In this document: positions 46,497 through 55,538 of the stretch, one piece after another
Numbering within the stretch: position 1 is the stretch's first letter
How the letters are laid out: each line of letters opens with the position of its first letter
NCBI GenBank assembly: GCA_028641055.1
Contig: CM054062.1
Span: 140,782,682 to 140,846,681, forward strand
Length of the DNA stretch: 64,000 nt
From: Alopecurus myosuroides
Taxonomy: Eukaryota; Streptophyta; Magnoliopsida; Poales; Poaceae
Direction of reading: 5' to 3'
Program-made: the position numbers and the translations under genes
Notes under the pieces: model-generated
The model's database searches: none
Told to the model about the DNA's origin: nothing
What the model saw: only the letters and a program-made list of their open reading frames with translations

Positions 46497-47855
46497 CTAA
46501 TCCTCGTGCTCGTCCTCGTCGTCGTCATCCTCTTCCAGCCCTATCTCTTTTTCCACTATCTGGATGGCCTTGGCATGTTTGCGCTTTTCAGCTTCGTTCA
46601 TGCCGGCGGTTGAGCGGTCTTGCAATTTGTTATATTGCTTCAGTAGCTTAACCTTCAATAAACCTTTCCACATTTTCTTCATTCCGAAGGTTGCACTTGA
46701 TGCCTCACTGGACGATTCCTTCTCCTTGTTCTTTCCCTTGCGAAACGCGGCCTTGGCCTTATCGCGGCCAGGAGGACGCGGCTCCTCCTCCGTCGCGTCG
46801 CTAGAGCTGTACTCACCTCCGACCCCCAGACGGGTTCTCTTGGAACTGGAGTCAGTCCCACTACCAGGACCATGCTGTGCTCTCCACTTCGCTTCCTTGC
46901 GAACAGCTTCCCACCACTTAAAGCGTTTGAAAGGCTGAGTCACTCTAGGGTCATTTGCGTACCTCGCCAGTGCCGCGTCCATGACCATTGCATCGTCTGC
47001 TCCACTCTGACGTACCGCTTCTTCTTGGATGTGGTATCCATTGAACAAGGACACCTCACGGTTGTAGACGTTCCAGTGATCCTTCAGTTGCTTCGCGGTC
47101 CTTTGGCGGGCAGGATCGGCGGTAGAGTTGAACGTCTTCGCTGTTCCACCCCAAAAACTATCGCCGATCTTGCAATTGCCACGGCGAGAGTCCTTGGAGT
47201 TGAAAATCCAAGCATTCACCTGCAACGAAATAGATATTGTCTTAGTGAAAAATCCAAACAAAAACCAACTCCGAAATAAACATGTGACGGGTAAGAAAAG
47301 TACCAGTTTTTCCTCGTCAAAACATTTCCACTCGAGCCTCTTTGGACGCGTTGGTACCAGTGTTTCCGCGGCATCGGACCCGTCGCTTGGAGCACTGCCT
47401 TCTGGAGCAGACAATAGAGGTGGTTGCTGATACGGAGGAGGTGGTTGCTGATACGGTGGAGGTGGAGCGTATGAACCGTATGGATATGGAGGTGGAGCGT
47501 AAGAACCATATCCCGTAGAAGGGTACGGAGGAAGTGGACTCCCGCTACCTGTAGGTGGAGGTGGTGGTGGTGGTGGTGGGTAAGCATACGGAGGAAGTGG
47601 ACTCCCGCTACCTGTAGGTGGAGGTGGTGGTGGGTAAGCATACGGAGGATGCTGGTATGAACCATATCCCGTAGGAAGCGGACCATATGGCCCCGGAGGT
47701 GGTGTGTTGGAGGGGTACAACACTCGGGGATGCGGCGAAGAACCGGCATTCGACCGACGATGTGTGGGAGAGACATCTTCTATGTGACTAGGTTGTGACC
47801 CGTCGGACTGCAAGAGTTCCGTGAACAAGGTGTTATCTGGAGTCCAACCCGACAT
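46497..47855 (-). CDS. Harbinger ORF2: Myb/SANT-like accessory protein
   Basis: The start MSGWTPDNTLF at 47855 was chosen over an upstream Met at 48131 because the latter runs through TIR-proximal low-complexity DNA. Exon 1 is 47304-47855, exon 2 is 46497-47219; the intron (GTACTT...TTGCAG) happens to have no stop. The N-terminus is Pro/Tyr/Gly-rich (GSGSPLPPYAYPPPP repeats). The SANT/trihelix region spans the splice (EEKLV, NAWIFNSKDSRRGN, GDSFWGG, RQRTAKQLKDHW). The C-terminus has KRK-type basic stretches and ends in an acidic EEDDDDEDEHED tail. The frame is intact. By family it would assist a transposase supplied by another element; it could in principle be domesticated. Confidence 0.75.
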   Translation of the reverse strand: MSGWTPDNTLFTELLQSDGSQPSHIEDVSPTHRRSNAGSSPHPRVLYPSNTPPPGPYGPLPTGYGSYQHPPYAYPPPPPPTGSGSPLPPYAYPPPPPPPPPTGSGSPLPPYPSTGYGSYAPPPYPYGSYAPPPPYQQPPPPYQQPPLLSAPEGSAPSDGSDAAETLVPTRPKRLEWKCFDEEKLVLFLPVTCLFRSWFLFGFFTKTISISLQVNAWIFNSKDSRRGNCKIGDSFWGGTAKTFNSTADPARQRTAKQLKDHWNVYNREVSLFNGYHIQEEAVRQSGADDAMVMDAALARYANDPRVTQPFKRFKWWEAVRKEAKWRAQHGPGSGTDSSSKRTRLGVGGEYSSSDATEEEPRPPGRDKAKAAFRKGKNKEKESSSEASSATFGMKKMWKGLLKVKLLKQYNKLQDRSTAGMNEAEKRKHAKAIQIVEKEIGLEEDDDDEDEHED

Positions 47856-47995
47856 GGCGGAGATGGTATGAGAGAAGAGAGAAAGAGAGGAGGGAAATGG
47901 TGTGAAGAGAAGGGATGGATATGGGGGGTATTTATAGGATTGGAGATGGAAAATTGGGTCAAAATTTTTTTTTTCCAGCCAGCCACGCTCCCCCC

Positions 47996-48046
47996 AACGG
48001 CTAGCTGACGTGGACCAATGGGGGGGCGCCACGTCAGCTAGCCGTT
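47996..48046. repeat. 18-bp inverted repeat with TGACGTGG cores
   Basis: AACGGCTAGCTGACGTGG (47996-48013) and its exact reverse complement (48029-48046), spacer 15 bp, about 140-190 bp upstream of the ORF2 start. TGACGTGG is an ACGT-core bZIP-type site; alternatively it may be a subterminal transposase-binding site. Confidence 0.85.
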
Positions 48047-48418
48047 GCCCCCCCCCCCCCCAACGGCTAGTCCTACCGCCCCGCCCTATCGCCTCACTGC
48101 CAGCGCGCCGCCCCACCCCCTCTCGCCCCACCCTACCGCCCCGGCCCCGCGCTCTCGCCCCGCCAACGCGGGCGGGAAGCCGGGCGAGACCGGGCTGTCG
48201 CCGGGCGCCAGGGCCACCGCCCGGCGGCTCCTCTCGCCCCCCCTACCGCCTCCTCTCGCCCCGCCTCGGGCGGGAAGGCTCCTCTCCCCCCCCCCCCCCC
48301 CCCCCTAAAGCCTCCACTGGCACCAGCCTAATAGAACGGAGAGATGGAACCAGGCTTGACGTGACTTTGAGTCACCAGCAGATGGACGCATCCGCCTGAT
48401 GTCAAGAGTGCATTCTAA

Positions 48419-48716
48419 GGCTGGTGCCAACGCAGGCGTTAGGAGGGGGCGATAGTGGCCTTACCGCCTCGCGCGGGGCGAGAGCGAGCGAGAGGAGGGG
48501 CGAGAGGAGTGGGCCGAGCGGTAGCAGCCTCGCCCGGCGAGAGCGGGCGAGAGGGCGCGCTACCGCCCGCGTTGGCGGGGCGATAGCGGTGCTAGTGGGG
48601 GGCGAGAGAAGTGAGAGTGGCACTACAGCCCGTGCACTGGCACCGTGGGGCGAGAGTGAGGTGAGAGGAAAGCTGACGTGGCGAGGCGAGAGTGGGGCGG
48701 TGCATTGGCACCAGCC
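48419..48716. mobile_element. 298-bp MITE of the same Harbinger family
   Basis: TIRs GGCTGGTGCCAACGC and (reverse complement of the right end) GGCTGGTGCCAATGCACCG, with TAA duplications at 48416-48418 and 48717-48719. Its interior GC-rich CGAGAGCGAGCG/GGCGATAG sequence and GCTGACGTGG (48672-48681) resemble the right subterminal region of 46196-48328, only 90 bp away. It is a deletion derivative of that family. Confidence 0.9.
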
Positions 48717-48719
48717 TAA

Positions 48720-49553
48720 CCTACTAGGGTGGTCCTTGAAAATATTAGATTTTTCTTTGCATCATTCATAAAAATATGCATATACAATGTCAAGTTAGTA
48801 TTTTTGTGGCATGGTAGATCTTGGACAAGTGGAAGTCATCTATTTTGGAACGGAGGGAGTATTGTTTTTGTGGTAGATATGTATTATCTTTTGACATCAC
48901 TAATATTTAGATGTGCTCTTTGTCGGTTATACTAATACACCTAGAGGTGCTAACTGAACAAATTGGTATCCAAAAGATTCCAGATAGCAAAATAAAACAA
49001 AATCGCATCTATATAACCAGACAAATCTGTCTTCCAAATAGCAAAGGCAGTCAGGTTCCACATTCAAAGACAACATATATGATGATAAATCTGATTGAAC
49101 ATTGAAAATATCGGTAAAACTATCATCATATGATGCACACTGGAACATGGATATAGAAAACTTGCAGAGTTATGATAGTAACATGTATTTTCTTCATATT
49201 CGGCTCCTCCCACGCAAATCCATTTTCTGCCAAGAATACGCAAAAATCAGTCTCTATTAAGAGCTCAAGCAAAATAAACAATAAACATGTAGAATTTTTT
49301 GGAAATAAATACAAGGTAAATAACTTAATACTCAACCTACACCTGTCAAATACAAGGTAAATAACCTAATACTCAACCTACACCTGTCAAATACAAGGTA
49401 AATAACCTAATACTCAACCTACACCTGTCAATTTCACAAAAGCTAGGTATCTAGTTGGTTAACTCGTAACTTCAGTGACATACAAAAACTTTGTTCTGTT
49501 GTCAGCCTTATAAAGCTGGACCCAAAAAAGGATTTTCTCCAACTGAAAACTAA
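48720..49553. other. Intergenic DNA with minisatellite and a Stowaway end
   Basis: ATTTTGGAACGGAGGGAGTA at 48842-48861 is the right terminus of a Stowaway-type MITE; the left terminus is not intact. A 41-bp minisatellite lies at 49309-49431. No gene recognised. Confidence 0.55.
49309..49431 (+). repeat. Minisatellite, 3 units of 41 bp
   Basis: Units start at 49309, 49350 and 49391 with ATACAAGGTAAATAAC.TAAT followed by ACTCAACCTACACCTGTCA. Units 2 and 3 are identical; unit 1 differs by one base. Confidence 0.95.
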
Positions 49554-50627
49554 TGGCCTGTTTGTTTGGGCTGGCTATGCAGCTGTGCAGGGAAAGGCTG
49601 CTGTTTCGATTTTTGCTGTTTGCCAACTTGGCCGCCTGTCTAGCTGTAAACAGATGAATTGTCTGAAATACCCTAATATTCTTAAAACGTATATTCTACT
49701 GATTCTAAGTGTAAAACAATGTACATTTGACACATATATCACACAAATGTATCACAAGTCGGATTATCATTCGTCACAATAATTCAGCAATATTATCACT
49801 CATTACAATAATCCCACACTTGATGGTTACTTCATGGAAACAAGGGACGATTTGAAACTAGAGTAAAAAACTGAATAGAAAAAAGGATGCATGAACACTG
49901 ATAGCAAAGTTCCTGCGGGGGAGCTCGAAATAATCGCCAAGAAAACAAATAAACAATTAGATAGCATCCAGCATAAATCACTGAGAGAGAAAAATACTAG
50001 TTTCTCTTATACAATCTGGGATCGCGTCCCAGAGAGACTGTGTGCACGCACACATGCGCACCGATCGGAATTGGAGTCAGCCTGTAAGCAAGGTGTTGTG
50101 TCCGTGTCCACGGCGAACGGACGCAGAGGAGATCGACTGATGGGCGGTGCAGATACAAGAGGAGATGGCGGGGACGGCATGGCCTAGGAGGTCGGCGACG
50201 CGATCCGGTCGATCTGGGGGCGCATGAGTCAGCGAGAATGGTGGGAATCAGCCGATTCGACGGAGGGGACGTGTTCCAGATGTAGGTCTCCGCTCGAATC
50301 TGCGGTGGCATCAACCAGGGACGAGGCAGGTCGAGGAGCAGGGTGGGACGACGGGGACGAGGTTGGCCAGCAAGTCAAATCGTGATTGGGAGTAGATGGG
50401 GCACGGGGATACGGGAGAAAAGCGCTCGGGATTGGGATTAGATGGGTTGTGCCTCTGGGTTGGCATTTTGCCGCGGGAAGCCACGGGAAGCACCTCCAAA
50501 GGTGCTTTCTCTCATATGCCTATTTCGCTGGGTGGCTTTGGCGAAGCCAACAGCAACGCACCCCATTTGGCTTGTTTCAACATCTTTTTCCACTAGAAAG
50601 CTAGCAAAAGCCCAAACAAACACGCCC
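49554..50627. mobile_element. hAT-like element with TIRs, about 1.07 kb
   Basis: Left end TGGCCTGTTTGTTTGGGCT; reverse complement of the right end GGGCGTGTTTGTTTGGGCT (17 of 19 match), the ending style of grass hAT elements and MITEs. No clear 8-bp target duplication was found and no transposase ORF is present. It ends about 190 bp downstream of the eEF1B stop codon. Confidence 0.6.
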
Positions 50628-50820
50628 TAAGCCTAAAGATGGCTTCTAGAGTTTACAAGTCTGCGCAGAAACACACTATAATACATCGATGAAAACTAGT
50701 CCAGAAGGACCAGAACACGTTTTATGTACTCGTCGTTAATATTTAATGACTTTGGACTTAAAAAGAGAGTCTTGTGCACAGCAAGGATCAAGAAAACAAT
50801 CAGAACAACATAGACAATAA

Positions 50821-52428
50821 CTCTGAAGTCTAAAACAAGAAAACCAAGCATGTTGAAGGTAACTTACAAATTTTGTTGAAAGCCACAATATCACAGCTCT
50901 GAATGTATTCATTGGCTGGCTCAACTTCAAAATGGTCCTCAACCAGATTGTCCACAGAAACAAGGTCATCCACAATGGTCATCATAATTTGTAGCTTTTT
51001 GATGCCATAGCCAACTGAAACAAGTTTGGCTGCAGAAGTATGATAGTTCATGTTAAAAGATGGAAGAAAATTAACCATAACAAGACATGCAAACACTTCT
51101 TTCGCGAGTAGAACATCAATTAGAGCAAAGTAACGTACATGCACCCCAGAAGAGGCCTTCCATCTTCACACTCCTAACGGCTTCCTCAAGCTTCTTCATG
51201 TCAGTTTCATCATCCCATGGCTTCACATCTAGCAGAACTGATGACTTGCCAGCTAAAATAAGAGCCAAGTCAGCAGATTTAGCATATCATAAAGCATAAT
51301 TTTTAACAATTGAGATAACAAACTTAGTAGCTGAACATAACTAAAAGTCACAACAAGAAAAGGCCTGGTAATGAAATTGCAGGTTAAGACAACAGTACTT
51401 AAGCATTTTACTACAGGGCTAAACAAGCAAATTTCCAGCTTGAATGAGATTGTCAGTCACATAACTTTAGAATGTAAACTTGACTTGGAAATCTATGTTA
51501 ATTTTTAGGTTCCACTGTGAGCTTTGAGAACTGGAGAGTACTGAACACCATGCATGTATATCCCTTGTTTCAATTCTCTTTAAGAATCCATTAAGTTTGC
51601 ACTTGGCAGGATATCATGTTGAGTGAAAGACATACATTCCTTCTTCTTGGCAGAAGCCCTGACAGAAGATGCACGTTCTTCTGCTGCTTTCTTCTCCTCT
51701 TCAGTCTCCTCGCCGAATAGATCAACATCATCATCATCTTCTTCATCAGCCGCTGGTGCCTGAAATTGCAGCTTCAACATAAGGACTTCCAAGGTAGGAA
51801 TAACTAGTCTTAATGGGCTCCGATCACACAACTGTGCCATGTTAAATTGATTATGAATGCCAAATCATTGATTGTCAATAGTACAATTTAACCTTTTGAG
51901 ACTTAAAACACAAAATTAACTTTACCCCCAAACATTTAAGATAAATAGCTGGTTGTAACCTTTTTGTCAGCAACTTCAGGAATCACCACAGAAGAAGTAG
52001 ATGACTCAACCTTGACACCTTCACCCTCTGCAGCCACTCCACTGAACATCGAATAAGAATACCCTTAGTTTTTAAGTGGAAAAAAAACACAATTCCAACA
52101 GAATTATATGCATCAATGTTAGCTCAAACACACCTGAACCTTAAGAGAGCACTGATATGGTCGTACCACCTTGTGATATTGACATAGGTTGATTTGGGAG
52201 CAGATGAAAGTGCAGTGTACACAGCCATGTCATCTTTTGAAGCAAGGTACCTGAGGGGAAACGGTTTAAGAGAGCATAGGCAAGACAAGTACAAGCACGG
52301 CCAGGTGTTTAGTAAAGAAGATGATATGTATACATGACTCACCCGCTGATGTAGCTGCGTGTGAGCAGGTACTCGTCCAGCTTTTTCAGGCCTGCCTCAG
52401 TGTTGACATTGGACAGAACAACCGCCAT
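50821..52428 (-). CDS. Translation elongation factor 1-beta (eEF1B beta), nucleotide exchange factor
   Basis: Exons on the minus strand: 52343-52428, 52134-52250, 51960-52041, 51636-51759, 51139-51252, 50868-51029 and the final AG at 50821-50822. They total 687 bases, 228 residues, all GT-AG. Start [24 protein letters not shown]-like N-domain (residues 1-70); acidic linker [20 protein letters not shown] followed by KKAAEERA; catalytic C-domain with [29 protein letters not shown] and [10 protein letters not shown], ending [11 protein letters not shown]. It exchanges GDP for GTP on eEF1A in the cytosol. The stop codon TAG is split: T ends exon 6 and AG opens exon 7. Length and domains are normal and no lesions were seen, so it should be functional. 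Confidence 0.95.
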
Positions 52429-52453
52429 CTCACCCAATAAAATGTATAATGGA

Positions 52454-52990
52454 TCTATTGGCATTAAAATAAAATATTTAGAATTAACTAAACAGAAACA
52501 TTTAAGAATAGCCATCAAATTCTAACAAGTACTAACAACAATGCAGGCAGTTCGGTTATCAACAGAGGTCTGCACGAAGTAGACTAGTAACGCACTGAGT
52601 AAGTAACCAATATAGATCTGCACGAAGTCGGTGTTCTTGTAAAGTTCTACAACATGATAGATCACATGAAGAACGAATCCAACTGAGTAACCAACTACGC
52701 GTGACCAAGTCTGCTCGGAATATCAACTAAAGCTTGCAAGCGGGAAGAGTAACAAATCGAATCCAGCGTTCAGACTGACCCAAACAATATCGCTAGCAAT
52801 AGATGGATCTCGGGACAAATATACGCACGAAGAATTCAACAACCCTAAGAACAAATCTACCACGTAGACATGGTTGGCGAATTTATTAGACTGCAAGACC
52901 AGAAGCATACCAGGAGACGGTGGTGACGCCGGCCGCTCGCTGGGAGAAGGAAGATGAGCGGACAAGATGGCGAGGAACTGAGATGGCGGC
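52454..52990 (-). other. 5' UTR exon and leader intron of eEF1B beta
   Basis: 5' UTR from about 52990 to 52911 (CTTCCTTCTCCCAGC, CT-rich), donor CTG/GTATGC at 52910. A 5' UTR intron runs to an acceptor near CAATAG (52454), or possibly the AG directly before the ATG. A leader intron is common in highly expressed plant translation genes. The exact ends need transcript data. Confidence 0.6.
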
Positions 52991-53010
52991 GACGCCAGAG
53001 TATATGACGC

Positions 53011-53112
53011 TTTATTTATCTTTCCGTTAGGGTTCCCTCTGCTCTCCGCTGCCGTCTAGTGTGCCTTGGGCTCCAAAAGGATGGGCTGTACACCGTTTTG
53101 GATAGATGGGCC
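53011..53112 (-). promoter_or_regulatory. eEF1B beta promoter: TATA-like, telo-box, three site II motifs
   Basis: Reading away from the gene: GATAAATAAA (53011-53020, TATA-like), AACCCTAA telo-box (53027-53034, minus strand), and TGGGCT/TGGGCT/TGGGCC at 53067, 53082 and 53107 (plus strand). Telo-box plus clustered site II is the recognised promoter signature of plant ribosomal-protein and elongation-factor genes, bound by TCP and Myb-type factors. Confidence 0.75.
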
Positions 53113-53591
53113 TTAAGATTTGTAAAAGAAGCACCGAGGAACATGCCAGATCCCGCTCACAGAAAAAAAAAGGAAATACCAGATCCTACTAAAAAAAATG
53201 CTAGATCATCGTGTTATGTCTACTAGCGGTATCCATGGGTGTCCACCACCAATCATCAGTTCATGTAAAATGTTCTTTTCTTTACTACTATTAAATTAAA
53301 AGAGCAAATATTTTTTTTGCTAAACGCACCCCAACAGATGTACACGGCAGACTCCCACCACACGATCTGACCTGGTTGACTAGAATTAACTATCCAGATT
53401 AACACTGCCCCACACTATGTGTGCACATACCAATTAAACAGGCAGACGACTGCGGGCGAACGAAAACGTCCGCTTCCCACCATCGCAATAGTTGTCGCTG
53501 AAAAAAGGGAAAGAAAAAAAATATCCCGAAACAACCGCACGCACGAATCCAGGAAACCCGGCAACGCCTCCATCCTCCTCCCCGCAGCTCC

Positions 53592-54897
53592 AATGTCTAG
53601 CCTAGAGCTCTGCCGCAGCCGCAACCATCTCTCCCATGCGATGGAAGCGCAATCGCCTCTCGCCCCCGTCACCGGCAACGCGGCATTACCGGCCCGCCGC
53701 GGTTGGCGATGTTGTCCCTTGGCGTGGGGCGATTCTGCCCCGCCGCAGGCGATTCTTCTGAGACGGTAGCTAAGGAGTCGACGGTCCAGGCGGTGAGCCG
53801 GATCGTGTCCAGATGTGCTGAGTCGGGCGACGTGGCAGTGACTGTCATGGACGCCAACGCAGTCATCGCCGGTGGTGCGGCGCTAGCCTCCACCGCAGGG
53901 CGCCTGGTCACGGTGTGGGGAGTGCGTAACGCGGCCGCGTGCCGCCGCCTAGCCCAGCTGCCGACACCATTCGAGACCGTCAGCCCGCCCCCGAGTTTTG
54001 TGAAGAAAGGTCAACACTATTTTGTTCCGCGGTTCGTGGATACATTTGTAGTATTGGTCTGCTTGTTTAACAAGTGATTGCAGTAAAAAAAATCAAACTC
54101 CAGTAGCAGCGGTCACAATGAAGACAATTTTGTTTGATTATGTTTGGCCTACATGTGGAACAACAACGGGATTAAGAGAACAGTGGAATATCAATCTGAC
54201 TGTAAATCTTTGGGGGCAAACATGTGACATTACGTTACCATTGTTTGTTTTTCCTACTACAACAGGGTGACATTTGGTAGCCAGCAGACTATAATGTTAC
54301 ACGCAATAGCAAAACAACGATGAAATTAAGCAAGATCAAACCAACGGGGACACGAGATTTTAACGTGGAAAACTCTTCCAACAAGGAAGAGAAAAAACCA
54401 CGGGCGTCAGCCAGCAATACTTCACTATTTCGGGGTGAGGTTACAATCGCGCCGGGATTTACAATGTGTGGCTTATCCCGTGCGGCGGCTTACAAGAGGT
54501 ATATAAAGGCGGTCCTGACCTAACTAGGTCGGTAACGGTATATCCAACTCCGACTCGGTATCGACTCGGTACCAACGCCGGGATTTATAACTAAGCCTCC
54601 GGCGACGGGAGGCCGAACTTTCCTTTATCTTCATATGAATTTGGATCACCATAAAATTACATATAATAGCCACATTCAGCCTCTATATGTCAAATTTTAT
54701 CTGATCTGAGAATTATAGCAGAGACTAACTTGCATATCATCATTACTTGCAGCTGTGAAATTCGCCAGTGAAACAGAATATCTCCAAACACACTTTCATA
54801 TGAAGATTATTGCTCCTACATAATGGAGGCTGAGGTCCTTGGGACCAGACATTTGCGGGAGCACACATCTTCAACTGCGTCCTCTCCGGGCTCAGGT
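53592..54897 (+). pseudogene. NOB1-like (pre-18S rRNA D-site endonuclease) pseudogene
   Basis: The exon 1 frame from about 53703 carries VAVTVMDANAVIAGGAALAS and LPTPFETVSPPPSFVKK, the start of the NOB1 PIN domain including the catalytic Asp, and ends at GT 54010. Exon 2 starts after TTGCAG (54753) in the right phase: AVKFASETEYLQT, then after frame disruptions YIMEAEVLGTRHLREH. Known NOB1 has an LSDVDIKLIAL block between these, which is degraded here, and the downstream zinc-ribbon exons are not found. The expected PEVLEEVRD region is also altered. It lies head to head with eEF1B beta, about 0.6 kb between starts. Most likely a gene relic. Confidence 0.7.
54256..54620. repeat. Repeat fragment in the NOB1-like intron
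   Basis: Contains ACGTGGAAAACTCTTCC, GAAAAAACCACGGGC and TATAAAGGCGGTCC, a word combination common in grass retrotransposon leaders. Termini were not found. Confidence 0.35.
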
Positions 54898-55538
54898 GCC
54901 CCTACTCTTCTATTCTACGCATTGTTATGCATTGTTTGTTGATTCTTTTGTTAAGATCTCTCGGAGGAGAAATTTTACCTTTTCAGTAGCGGTTATGAAT
55001 TTGGGAGACATACACAAAATAAATCAGTGATCATTCTATTGTGATCTTCCAACCCCACATACACTTGCAAATAATGGGTGCTGGATAAACAAAAGTGAGA
55101 TTTTGATACCCTTATGCACGTCACATCATGGATGCAAGTATTCTTTCCATGTGAGCTTGTAGGTATTTTTCCAGTGTGTGAATATGTTCTTTATCAACTT
55201 TGTATTGCATATAGGGCCATCCTAGAATATCTGTTCTAAACTATCGCAAATTTTTTTACTGTAGAATGTATTCCCATAGGAAGCTATGGTTCTAAGCTAA
55301 ACTTCACATGCAGATTTTTGTATGGCGTTGAACGCGATAACTTTGGACTCGCTGTCGTTTTGCATGTCTTGTGTTGTGCTCTTTTACCCGGGAGTTCATA
55401 ACACTTAGTGGTGTTTCTTGATGTTGAGGGGTGCTTCAGAAGTAACTTCAGCTTTGCACGAGAAGATCAGTGGCAATTCTTTACGCCTATGCATTCTGAA
55501 TAGTGAGAAGTAAGAGATTTTCCTCGCCAGTTGTTATC
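54898..55538. other. Spacer between NOB1-like relic and duplication copy B
   Basis: No gene recognised. It shows what DNA originally lay left of the duplicated segment; its counterpart beside copy A would be left of the Tat insertion at 2975 and outside the window. Confidence 0.5.

Larger units (their letters stand above)
46196..48328 (-). mobile_element. PIF/Harbinger element, ORF2 only, 2.13 kb
   Basis: TIRs GGCTGGTACCAATGC (left) and GGCTGGTGCCAGTGG (right, reverse complement) with TAA target duplications (46193-46195, 48329-48331). It encodes one Myb/SANT-like protein on the minus strand and no transposase. The subterminal regions carry repeated TGACGTGG motifs and long C-runs (48047-48061, 48287-48305). 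Confidence 0.9.

Noticed and set aside
47856..48131. Upstream 92-codon extension of Harbinger ORF2
   Set aside because: Runs through the inverted repeat and C-runs of the element end; the Met at 47855 (MSGWTPDN) starts protein-like sequence.
46679..48399. Several plus- and minus-strand ORFs (for example 48010-48399)
   Set aside because: Frames in GC-rich subterminal DNA and shadows of Harbinger ORF2; Pro/Arg-rich without domains.
49309..49431. Possible CRISPR-like array
   Set aside because: Three 41-bp units are head to tail with no spacers, in a plant genome; it is a minisatellite.
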